A DNA stretch of 64,000 nt from Leptospiraceae bacterium (GTDB lineage Bacteria > Spirochaetota > Leptospiria > Leptospirales > Leptospiraceae). The translations under genes were made by a program, and so were the position numbers. The notes below the pieces were generated by a model. The model worked only from the letters and a program-made list of their open reading frames with translations, ran no database searches and had not been told where the DNA came from. The stretch is from NCBI GenBank assembly GCA_022402465.1, contig JAKRSH010000031.1, positions 1-64,000 of the forward strand, written 5' to 3'. This document shows, piece after piece, positions 9,355 through 17,221 of the stretch (its first letter is position 1; each line of letters begins with the position of its first letter).

Positions 9355-12300
9355 TCATGATTCCAATTTAACCAACCATTTATACAGAATAGATTCTAAA
9401 TTTTTGCGGTCTATAGGTTTACTTAAATAATCATTCATTCCATAATCCAAGCATCTTTGCTTTTCGCCAATTACTGTGCCTGCAGTTAGTGCCACGATTG
9501 GAACATTTGTATTTGTGACTCTTTCAAGCTCTTTGATTTTTGCAGTTGCCTCATAACCGCTCATGACTGGCATCTGAATATCCATCAAAATCAAAGCTGG
9601 GCCTTCTTGTTTATAAATATCTATAGCTATTTCACCATTCTCAGCTTCCAAAATATTTGCCTCAGGTAGTATACTGAGCACCATGCTTTTAGCTAATAAA
9701 CGATTCATTTGGTTATCGTCTACAACCAATATTTTTGGATTCCCTTTGAGATGAATTACTGGTTTTTTTTCTAGAGTTCTAGCATCATTAAACGAAGCTT
9801 GTGTAGTTTCTTCAACTTGAAGAAAGATTTTAAAGAAAAAACGACTTCCTATATTCAGTTTACTTTCCAACTCCATGCGACTGTCCATCAAAGCTAAAAG
9901 TTTATTGCTGATAGTTAGTCCAAGACCGGTTCCTCCATACTTACGAGTTATGGAAACATCTTCTTGTGAAAATGCTTCAAAAATATTCTTTTGTTTAGAA
10001 TCGGAAATTCCAATCCCAGTGTCAGTAACACTAAACTGAAACATTTGATAGCCTTTATCATTTAACTCATCTAGTTTTTCTATTTGAATTATAATTTGTC
10101 CTTGTTCAGTAAACTTAAATGAATTAGCTAATAAGTTAATTAAAACTTGTCTTATACGAATTGGATCAATATAAACAAAATCCGGAACATTAGATGAAAT
10201 AATGATACGCAATTCGATTTGCTTTTGACTAATATTTATTCTAAATATTTCAGTTACCTGTTCAATTAAATAACGAATATTTGTTTTCTCTAACGAAAGT
10301 TCCATCTTCCCTGCTTCGATTTTAGAGAAGTCAAGAATATCATTTACAATATCTAGTAGGTTATTCCCAGAATGATGAATTGCTTGCATATATTGCATTT
10401 GGTTTTCACTAATTTGCGTTTGCATGAGTAACTCTGAAAATCCAATCACGCTATTGAGAGGAGTTCTGATTTCATGACTCATATTTGCTAAGAATTCGGA
10501 TTTGAATCGACTTGCTTCTTCGGCTTGGTCTTTGGCTAGTTTCAAATTCATTTCTAATTCACTTCTCTCAATAGCCGTTGCTAAACTGTCAGCGAAGCTA
10601 TGAAGTAAAGCAACTTCTTGGTCAGACCATACTCTTTCATTTTGAAGATCATCAAAACCTATAAGACCTCTTAATGAATTATGGAGTAAAATTGGTACGA
10701 GTACTAAAGATTTTATCTTTTGTTCCTCGAGAAATTTTTTAATAGCTTCATGCTGTGGAATAGACACAACTATGTTTTGGTAGCATTTACCTTTAATGAG
10801 TGCCTTTAAGGGCTCTTGGAAAATTTCAAGTGGCAGATTTTGTAAGTTGGGAATATTGAAAGCATCAGGTCTTTCATCAGCATAGCATTCAAATTCAAGA
10901 GAACAAGTAGGTTCATTGCCAGAGTAATCAAAAGAAAAATAATATGATTGGTCTGCTTCTAGACTTTTTCCTATCCTTGCTAAAGAATTTTGGAGTGAAA
11001 TTTTAGTATTGGGGTTTGCAAGTAGCTCGGCTGTCGATTGCGAAATTGCCTTAAGCATCTTTTCACTTCGATTCAGTTGATCTAGAATAGTTTTCTGATC
11101 ATTGATGTCTTGAAAAGTACCGAACAATCTAACACAGATTCCATTCTGCATTTCAACGTTTCCTTTTCCTCTGACCCAAAGTAACTTCCCTTTTCCAGTG
11201 ATGATTTGCAATTCTAAATCATATGGTTTACCTTGGGATAGTGCAATTTGTATTGTGTTATGTAATCTTTCCCTGCTTTTTGGCTCATAAAATGATAGCA
11301 TTTGTTCATAAGTAGGAACGAAATCTGAATCGACTTCATGGATTTGACGAATTGTATCTGTCCAGATAATTTCTCCTGTGATAACGTTGTGTTCCCAGCC
11401 GCCAACCCTTGCTACCTGGTTGGTTTGAGCCAAAAAGTTTTTGGTTTTTTCCAATTCTCTTTGAACTAAGGCTTCCGAAGTTATATCTCTAGCGATATAA
11501 AGCACTTCATCCTCATTTGCTTTAACCATACGTCCTTCCCAATGGCGTACGGAAGAATTATGTTCTAGAGAATATTCGAATTTTACTAACTGATTGCTTC
11601 TTAAGGTTTCTTTTATTTTTGCGAGAGCTAATTTAGCCAAGTCACTTGGTATTACTTCACTGATAGATTTACCAAGGAAGGCTTCAGGTGGCATAGCTAA
11701 CAAACTTATATCATTGCTATTATAATCTAAAAATATTCCTTCTGAATTAAAACGAAAAATAAGATCAGGCAAAGCCTTAATTATGGATGCATAACGACTC
11801 CTGTTCTCTTGTAATTCTATTTGAACTTGCTTACGTTCAGTAACATCTGTCAATGTGCCAAACCATTGCCATGTATTATTTTGAAGAAACGGATATGATA
11901 CTAAATGCAACCAACGTACTTCACCATTAATTATATGACGAATCTCTTGGTCAAAGTGTGATTTACCTTCTATAGCCTTTTGATTTGCATCTAATAATTT
12001 TTCTAAATCATCAGGATGTATTAAACGAAGGACTAAACTTGCGTCAGCTAAAACTTCTTCTTGTTGGAGGTTTAGTATTTTGCACCAAACGGGACTTACA
12101 TATTTGAATTCAAAATTCTCAGTGACCTTATAAATACCAATAGGTATATGCGATACTAACTGTTCATAATTATTCTTACTTTCTATGATTGCTAATTCTG
12201 CTTTTCTACTTTCAGTAATATCATGAAACATTCCAATCAACCGAGTGACTTCACCATTCGAAAGAACGGGATAACCAGAGGATCGAACCCAGCGTAAATT

Positions 12301-13161
12301 CCCCTTTGCAGTAATTAATCTGCATATAACATCAAATGGAATTTGTTTGATTACTGTATCTTCAATTGCTTTTGAAATTATTGATCGATCTTCAGGATGA
12401 TAAAATTCAATACCAATTAACTTATTATGATCAAAGTCTTTTTCTACTTCATGAATCGAGTAGACTTCATCCGTCCAGAAAGTTTTGCCTGTTATAGTAT
12501 CAAGTTCCCATGCACCAAGTTTGGCTATATGCTGAGAATGATTGAAAAGAGTCGTTGTTTTTTCTAATTCTTCATTTTTAAATTCAAGTTGTTTTTTTGA
12601 TTCTTCGATTTGTTTTCTATTCTGGCTTAAAGTTTCTTTTGCTTCTAATAATTCTTTCTGCTCTTTTCTTGTTACAATATTGTGTACAACTTCTTCTGCG
12701 AGCATTAACAAAGATTCTTTTTGATTTTGGGTTAATTTTCTTGGTATTCGATCAATTACACAAAGAGTTCCTAGGATATGACCCTCTGGCATTACAAGAG
12801 GACTTCCTGCATAGAAGCGCATATTTGGTTCATTAACAACCAATGGATTATCCATAAAACGATGATCTAGTTTAGAATCTTCTATTTCAAAAATTGTATG
12901 CTCCATAATCGCATATTGGCAAAAGGAAATATCTCGAGGTGTTTCTTGGCTTTCAAGTCCGACTTTCGATTTAAACCATTGACGGTCTTTATCAATTAAG
13001 CTTACTAATGCTATGGGTACCCCGCATATAGAAGCTGCTAGTTTAGTAAGCCTATCAAATTGATCCTCTGGAAGTGTATCCAGTAAATTGTAGCTTTTTA
13101 AAGAATGTAGCCTGGAGTCTTCGTTGGAGGGGGTGGGATGCTTAGGAATAGGTTCTTTCAT
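9355..13161 (-). CDS. Hybrid sensor histidine kinase: GAF, four PAS, GAF, HisKA, HATPase, receiver
   Basis: The 1268-residue cytoplasmic kinase has no membrane segment. The order is GAF (~25-165), four PAS/PAC units (~205-330, 331-447, 450-570, 572-690, each ending in a D-I-T/D-V-T/D-I-N type motif), a second GAF (~700-865), HisKA with the phosphoacceptor in SHEIRTPLN (His ~896), HATPase with GTGLGLTI (~1077), and a C-terminal receiver with LILMDIQMP (Asp ~1194). It should autophosphorylate on His and pass the phosphate to its own receiver, with further transfer through an unlinked Hpt protein; none is encoded next to it. The PAS units can bind haem, flavin or small ligands, and no ligand can be assigned. 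PAS 1 and 4 are closely similar (both contain ...WTD...IHEV), suggesting internal duplication. The gene appears monocistronic. Confidence 0.9.
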   Translation of the reverse strand: MKEPIPKHPTPSNEDSRLHSLKSYNLLDTLPEDQFDRLTKLAASICGVPIALVSLIDKDRQWFKSKVGLESQETPRDISFCQYAIMEHTIFEIEDSKLDHRFMDNPLVVNEPNMRFYAGSPLVMPEGHILGTLCVIDRIPRKLTQNQKESLLMLAEEVVHNIVTRKEQKELLEAKETLSQNRKQIEESKKQLEFKNEELEKTTTLFNHSQHIAKLGAWELDTITGKTFWTDEVYSIHEVEKDFDHNKLIGIEFYHPEDRSIISKAIEDTVIKQIPFDVICRLITAKGNLRWVRSSGYPVLSNGEVTRLIGMFHDITESRKAELAIIESKNNYEQLVSHIPIGIYKVTENFEFKYVSPVWCKILNLQQEEVLADASLVLRLIHPDDLEKLLDANQKAIEGKSHFDQEIRHIINGEVRWLHLVSYPFLQNNTWQWFGTLTDVTERKQVQIELQENRSRYASIIKALPDLIFRFNSEGIFLDYNSNDISLLAMPPEAFLGKSISEVIPSDLAKLALAKIKETLRSNQLVKFEYSLEHNSSVRHWEGRMVKANEDEVLYIARDITSEALVQRELEKTKNFLAQTNQVARVGGWEHNVITGEIIWTDTIRQIHEVDSDFVPTYEQMLSFYEPKSRERLHNTIQIALSQGKPYDLELQIITGKGKLLWVRGKGNVEMQNGICVRLFGTFQDINDQKTILDQLNRSEKMLKAISQSTAELLANPNTKISLQNSLARIGKSLEADQSYYFSFDYSGNEPTCSLEFECYADERPDAFNIPNLQNLPLEIFQEPLKALIKGKCYQNIVVSIPQHEAIKKFLEEQKIKSLVLVPILLHNSLRGLIGFDDLQNERVWSDQEVALLHSFADSLATAIERSELEMNLKLAKDQAEEASRFKSEFLANMSHEIRTPLNSVIGFSELLMQTQISENQMQYMQAIHHSGNNLLDIVNDILDFSKIEAGKMELSLEKTNIRYLIEQVTEIFRINISQKQIELRIIISSNVPDFVYIDPIRIRQVLINLLANSFKFTEQGQIIIQIEKLDELNDKGYQMFQFSVTDTGIGISDSKQKNIFEAFSQEDVSITRKYGGTGLGLTISNKLLALMDSRMELESKLNIGSRFFFKIFLQVEETTQASFNDARTLEKKPVIHLKGNPKILVVDDNQMNRLLAKSMVLSILPEANILEAENGEIAIDIYKQEGPALILMDIQMPVMSGYEATAKIKELERVTNTNVPIVALTAGTVIGEKQRCLDYGMNDYLSKPIDRKNLESILYKWLVKLES

Positions 13162-13426
13162 TTATCGAAAAATTACTTAAAAATAAATTTACTAAATATA
13201 TTATTGACACTCTTTGAAAAATGCCAACTTGAACATAAAAATATTAAAAAGGTATTTAATTGTAAACAAGATATTCTAATTTTTATCGATCTCGTCTGTA
13301 TTAATTTAGGATATCTGCATCAAAAAGCATTCATTTTCAATTTAAAATAATTTAAAATTTGAATGATATTGGAATAGCTGTAAATAAAATCTGAAGGAAG
13401 CGTGCTACAATCAAACCAACAGACAA

Positions 13427-13855
13427 TCAAGATCCGTGGATGTACTGGCGAAGCATATTTGCTTCTTCAATAGCTTTATTCATTTTATCTTTAACTGCAT
13501 CACCAATCGAAATGAGTCCAACAATCTTTTCACCATCCATAACAGGCATATGACGAAATTTCTTAGAAATCATCATACCTAAGACATCATCTACGCTGTC
13601 CTCTGAGTTAGCGACTATGAGATTTTTGGACATAACGTCCTTTATCAGTATGGAATCTAATTTTGTAAAATCTTTAGCACAGACCTTGAGCAGGTCTCGT
13701 TCTGTGAAAATACCAGACAATTCCTCTCCGTCTAAGACAATTATGGAGCCGACACCTTCCGCTGCCATTTTCTTAACAGCTGAAAGGACTGTTTCATTCT
13801 CACTCAGAGATAAAATTCGGGAAGGCTTTTGTTCTAGAATCGTTTTTATAGACAT
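13427..13855 (-). CDS. Two-CBS-domain protein
   Basis: This small cytoplasmic protein (142 residues from the chosen start) is almost entirely a CBS pair: first CBS ~1-60 (ending GIFTERDLLKVC), second ~70-130 (ending GLISIGDAVKD). CBS pairs bind adenosine nucleotides such as AMP, ATP or NAD and usually act as regulatory modules; as a stand-alone protein its target is unknown. I chose the ATG at 13855 because AAGAGG lies eight bases upstream. The in-frame TTG at 13873 would place that ribosome-binding site inside the gene. It is divergent from oxyR with about 135 bp between them, so the two may share control elements. Confidence 0.8.
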   Translation of the reverse strand: MSIKTILEQKPSRILSLSENETVLSAVKKMAAEGVGSIIVLDGEELSGIFTERDLLKVCAKDFTKLDSILIKDVMSKNLIVANSEDSVDDVLGMMISKKFRHMPVMDGEKIVGLISIGDAVKDKMNKAIEEANMLRQYIHGS

Positions 13856-13942
13856 AATAAAGAACCTCTTCAAATGCAGTTTAGGAATGTTATGAGTATG
13901 AAATATAAATCAAAATCGGCAAGTACAAAAATCTCCCATACT

Positions 13943-13962
13943 AGAAATGATTTCTCTTGACT
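13943..13962 (+). promoter_or_regulatory. Perfect 13-bp palindrome next to a -35-like hexamer, oxyR upstream region
   Basis: AGAAAT-G-ATTTCT (13943-13955) is a perfect palindrome, followed at 13957-13962 by TTGACT. It lies between the divergent CBS gene and the LysR-type regulator, the usual place for an autoregulatory LysR site. No convincing -10 or Shine-Dalgarno is visible before the ATG at 13991. Binding by OxyR is inferred from position only. Confidence 0.35.
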
Positions 13963-13990
13963 GAGCGTAAAAATTCTCAAATCTAGAAAT

Positions 13991-14899
13991 ATGACCTTAA
14001 CTCAATTAAGATATCTAGTGGCCTTGGACAAATTTAAAAATTTCGCTAGAGCTGCAGAATCTTGTTTGGTTGCTCAACCAACTCTTAGTTTACAAATTCA
14101 AAAATTGGAGCAAGAAATTGGTGCAGAAATTTTTGATCGCTCGAAAAATCCTGTGGCAACCACACAATTTGGAAATGAAATAATCAATCAGGCTCGTAAG
14201 GTTTTGCATGAGTCTGAAGTGTTAGAGGAAATGTTTAGAGAGGGAAGGGAAGAGGCAAGTGGAGAAATCACAGTAGGAATCATACCTACAATTTCTGCTT
14301 ATTTATTACCAAGAATATTTCAAATTTTGAATACACAATATCCTTTGATTTCCTTTCGATTTTATGAACTACCTACTAGCCAAATTATTCAAAAGTTAGA
14401 AGCAGAAGAATTGGAAGTTGGCATTCTTGCAACTCCTTTGAATAATAAGAATATCATTGAACAGCCTTTGTACTACGAACCATTTGTAACTTATTATCCT
14501 AAAAGTTATGAAGGTAAGCTAATTGATCTTGAGTTAGACGATTTGAATTCTAAAGAAATTATTTTACTCGGAGAAGAACATTGTCTACGCCACCAATCCT
14601 TAAAGATCTGTGGGCAGAAGACTTTAGGTAAGATAGAATGTGGAAGTCTTGAGACAATCCGTAATATGGTTGATTTAGGAGTAGGTATGACTCTTCTTCC
14701 CTTGCTTTCTATGAATCCAGACAAGGATAAATTTGGAAGATTTAAGGTTCCAGAACCTGTAAGAGAGGTAAGTCTCGTGTATAAGAATGGATTCTATAAG
14801 AAGAAAATCTTACAGACCATCTCTAGGACAATACTATCAGTAACTCCTGAAGAATTGAAAGAGATAGGCAATCGTAAATTGATAGGTATTTTAACTTGA
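13991..14899 (+). CDS. oxyR: LysR-family peroxide regulator, OxyR-like
   Basis: The 302-residue protein has the LysR winged HTH (~1-60, MTLTQLRYLVALDKFKNFARAAE) and a substrate-binding-type domain (~90-295). The decisive evidence is Cys198 and Cys207 in HCLRHQSLKIC. The C-x8-C spacing and the H-C-L-R context match Cys199 and Cys208 of E. coli OxyR, which form the H2O2-induced disulfide. It should therefore sense peroxide and activate antioxidant genes; its targets are not in the window beyond its neighbours. The stop overlaps the TTG start of the downstream HIT gene (TTGA), so the two are translationally coupled. The C-terminal extension past ~290 is unremarkable. Confidence 0.85.
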   Translation: MTLTQLRYLVALDKFKNFARAAESCLVAQPTLSLQIQKLEQEIGAEIFDRSKNPVATTQFGNEIINQARKVLHESEVLEEMFREGREEASGEITVGIIPTISAYLLPRIFQILNTQYPLISFRFYELPTSQIIQKLEAEELEVGILATPLNNKNIIEQPLYYEPFVTYYPKSYEGKLIDLELDDLNSKEIILLGEEHCLRHQSLKICGQKTLGKIECGSLETIRNMVDLGVGMTLLPLLSMNPDKDKFGRFKVPEPVREVSLVYKNGFYKKKILQTISRTILSVTPEELKEIGNRKLIGILT

Positions 14900-15348
14900 T
14901 TCCTAATATTCATAATCCTCTTTCTTGCAAAATTTGCGATATACATAAATCATTATTCGATGGGAATATTTTAATTCAAAATCAAGTACGTAAAGATTTA
15001 GGCAATCTTGAGAAGGAAGAAATTCAATTCTTCCATGCAACAGACCATTGGGTGCTAAGAGAGGCAGAACCAGAAAAATCATGCAAGGGCTATTTGTACT
15101 TGGAACCAAGAAAACACTCTGAATCCTTTACGGATATATCATCTGAGGCATATAAGGAAATGGGGGTTTTGATAGAACAAGGCATGCACTGGATAGAACA
15201 GAATTTTCATCCTAAGAAAATATACACTCTTACCATTTCCGAAGCAGTCCCTCATATCCACTTTCATCTAGTTCCTAGATACAAGCAGGATGTCAAGGGT
15301 CTTGATTATCTTAAATTGGCCTTAGGAAGTTTATTGGGCAAATCTTGA
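14896..15348 (+). CDS. HIT-family (histidine triad) protein
   Basis: The 150-residue protein carries the histidine triad HIHFHLVPR (His120, His122, His124) near its C-terminus and a Cys11-x2-Cys14 pair at the N-terminus, as in zinc-containing HIT hydrolases. HIT proteins hydrolyse or transfer nucleoside phosphoramidates, dinucleoside polyphosphates or related nucleotide conjugates; the exact substrate is unknown. The TTG start at 14896 overlaps the oxyR stop by four bases, so expression is coupled to the peroxide regulator. That linkage suggests, without proving, a role in nucleotide signalling or damage clearance under oxidative stress. The 49-bp gap to the convergent kinase gene holds no obvious terminator. 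Confidence 0.75.
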   Translation: MIPNIHNPLSCKICDIHKSLFDGNILIQNQVRKDLGNLEKEEIQFFHATDHWVLREAEPEKSCKGYLYLEPRKHSESFTDISSEAYKEMGVLIEQGMHWIEQNFHPKKIYTLTISEAVPHIHFHLVPRYKQDVKGLDYLKLALGSLLGKS

Positions 15349-15397
15349 ATCTTAGATTATTAAAAATAAAGTGTAGCCCAGCGATTTAAAATTACCT

Positions 15398-17179
15398 TCA
15401 CACACTAGTATTGCTGAGTTCATGAAATATAGGAAGGCTAACTGTAAATATACTTCCTTCCCCTTCTTTACTTTCCACGAATAGTTCACCATTATGCTTT
15501 TCAATAAATTCTTTGATAATAATGAGACCTATTCCTGTACTCGGTTCTCCTTCCGTACCTAACTGATTAGTCTTAACATGAATTTGAAAGAGATTCTTTC
15601 TATAATTTTCGGGAATTCCAATACCGAAATCTTGAATAGAAATCTGGATAGTCTGCTTGTAGGTAATTGCTTTTAAGATAATCTTATTATTTCTTTGAGA
15701 AAACTTCACTGCATTTGAAAGCAGATTTCGTAGAACAGATGCTATCATTTTATTATCCGCAAATATTTCTATATTCTGCTCGAGTTCGTATTGAACTTTT
15801 ATAGATTTATTTGATATCATAAGTCCAAGGCTATGAACTACTTCTTCTATGAGATCAATCACAAGAATCTTCTCTGGTCTAAAAATAATATTATTATTCT
15901 GGAGATTCCCCCATTCGAGTAGATTCTCCAAGAGTTCATAAAGGTGTAAGGAAGCCTTCCTCATCCCTCCCACCATATCTTTAATTTGATCTGGTTCCAA
16001 TTCTTCAATTTCATTGGAAATAATTTGAGTTAAGCCTAATATGCCATTTAAGGGACTGCGAAGATCATGTGCCAGTATAGAGAAGAATTTATCTTTTTCA
16101 TTATTGACTTTCAGAAGTTCAAGGTTCTGCTCCTTAATTTTCTCTTCTACTTTCATAAGATCACTAATATCTTTAAAAGTTATAATCTTTCCTTGGTAAA
16201 GACTTTGGTTATCATTCTTGAATGACTTGCAACTTACGCTTAACCATAGTGTTTCATTAGATTTGTTGATTTTAAATTCAAAGGATTCATCTTCTCTTGC
16301 ATGTAGTATTTTTTGTAGAAGTTCATCTCTGGGACTTAGGATGGATTCAAGATTTTTCCCTATTGAGTTTGCAATTTCAGGAATGATCTCTAGGATAGAA
16401 TGGTTAAAATCTATAATTCGATTTTGTCTATCAATCACTATGATCCCTTCCTTCATCTGGTCTAAGAGCAAAGCTCGTGCTTGGGGAACCAAATCGAAAA
16501 GATCTAGATAGTTTAAGGCAAGATAGGAGATCAACATATTGAGTCCGAGTGCGTAAGGGACTGCATCAATTCCATATGGAATAAAACCCAATGGTGTAAG
16601 TATAAAAGATACAAATGTTATGAATAAGCCCGAAAGAAAAATGCTCGCTTGTGTTCGAAAAATTCCTTTAGAGTCAAGCCACATTTTACAGAAAATGGCA
16701 AAGGAGGCAAGCATTAGTACAATTTCATAAGCCTGTTGAACGAAGTACCATTTCCTTGGTTCTATGGCAAAGAAGGGATACCATCCTGATGTATCAATAC
16801 GTTCGTTTGTGTAATAGTATCCATGGTAATCATTGCTCAGATTTAAGATGAGTGAGATTGCAGGAGTAATAAGCAATACGAAGAAGAGAATGGGAGGGAC
16901 TCTTCGGATTCTCCCAGAATAGACTAAACAAAATAAAAAGAAGAATACAGCAAGAAACGGTACAGTTAGGAACTCAAGTTTATAAAAGAAACTTGCCTGG
17001 CTGAGTATCTTAGTCGAGATTTCCAAGGCATAAAAGAAACTGTAAGAAGAAATTATCAGTAAGGCTATAAAGTAATATATATAGCCATTGAAATTCTTCC
17101 TCTTATATACTAAGCCAGCTAAAACAAAAGTGGATAAACTGGTAGCAAAGAGAGGTAGACTGAAGTAATTAAAATACAT
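15398..17179 (-). CDS. Membrane sensor histidine kinase, 7TM-PAS-HisKA-HATPase
   Basis: The 593-residue protein has seven hydrophobic segments in residues ~1-225, matching the histidine-kinase N-terminal 7TM region (PF16927-like). A PAS domain (~235-340, MKEGIIVIDRQNRIIDFN) and a short coiled region follow, then HisKA with LAHDLRSPLNG (His ~370) and an HATPase with DFGIGIP and GIGLIII motifs (~480-590). It should autophosphorylate in response to a membrane or lipid-phase signal. No response regulator is adjacent. The gene follows purL on the same strand with 42 nt between them, and that gap is occupied by a strong hairpin. The start codon has no Shine-Dalgarno immediately upstream; a GGAGG lies further up inside the hairpin. 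Confidence 0.85.
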   Translation of the reverse strand: MYFNYFSLPLFATSLSTFVLAGLVYKRKNFNGYIYYFIALLIISSYSFFYALEISTKILSQASFFYKLEFLTVPFLAVFFFLFCLVYSGRIRRVPPILFFVLLITPAISLILNLSNDYHGYYYTNERIDTSGWYPFFAIEPRKWYFVQQAYEIVLMLASFAIFCKMWLDSKGIFRTQASIFLSGLFITFVSFILTPLGFIPYGIDAVPYALGLNMLISYLALNYLDLFDLVPQARALLLDQMKEGIIVIDRQNRIIDFNHSILEIIPEIANSIGKNLESILSPRDELLQKILHAREDESFEFKINKSNETLWLSVSCKSFKNDNQSLYQGKIITFKDISDLMKVEEKIKEQNLELLKVNNEKDKFFSILAHDLRSPLNGILGLTQIISNEIEELEPDQIKDMVGGMRKASLHLYELLENLLEWGNLQNNNIIFRPEKILVIDLIEEVVHSLGLMISNKSIKVQYELEQNIEIFADNKMIASVLRNLLSNAVKFSQRNNKIILKAITYKQTIQISIQDFGIGIPENYRKNLFQIHVKTNQLGTEGEPSTGIGLIIIKEFIEKHNGELFVESKEGEGSIFTVSLPIFHELSNTSV

Positions 17180-17182
17180 TTT

Positions 17183-17219
17183 GGAGGGACTTAAGGTGTC
17201 AATTAAGTCGCATACCTCC
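17183..17219 (-). promoter_or_regulatory. Intercistronic hairpin between purL and the kinase gene
   Basis: Read on the minus strand after the purL stop: GGAGG, a 5-nt bulge TATGC, GACTTAA, an 8-nt loop TTGACACC, TTAAGTC, CCTCC, AAA, ATG. The arms give 12 base pairs with one bulge, and the GGAGG (the only good ribosome-binding-like sequence) is paired with CCTCC just before the kinase start. There is no U-run, so it is a better candidate for translation control or RNA processing than for a simple terminator. Confidence 0.5.
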
Positions 17220-17221
17220 CA

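Noticed and set aside
13138-13350. A 70-codon plus-strand frame in the gap before the CBS gene
   Set aside because: It is AT-driven, starts inside the hybrid-kinase gene and has no ribosome-binding site or recognisable pattern. The 265-bp gap 13162-13426 otherwise shows only AT-rich sequence and a weak bulged hairpin (13328-13365).
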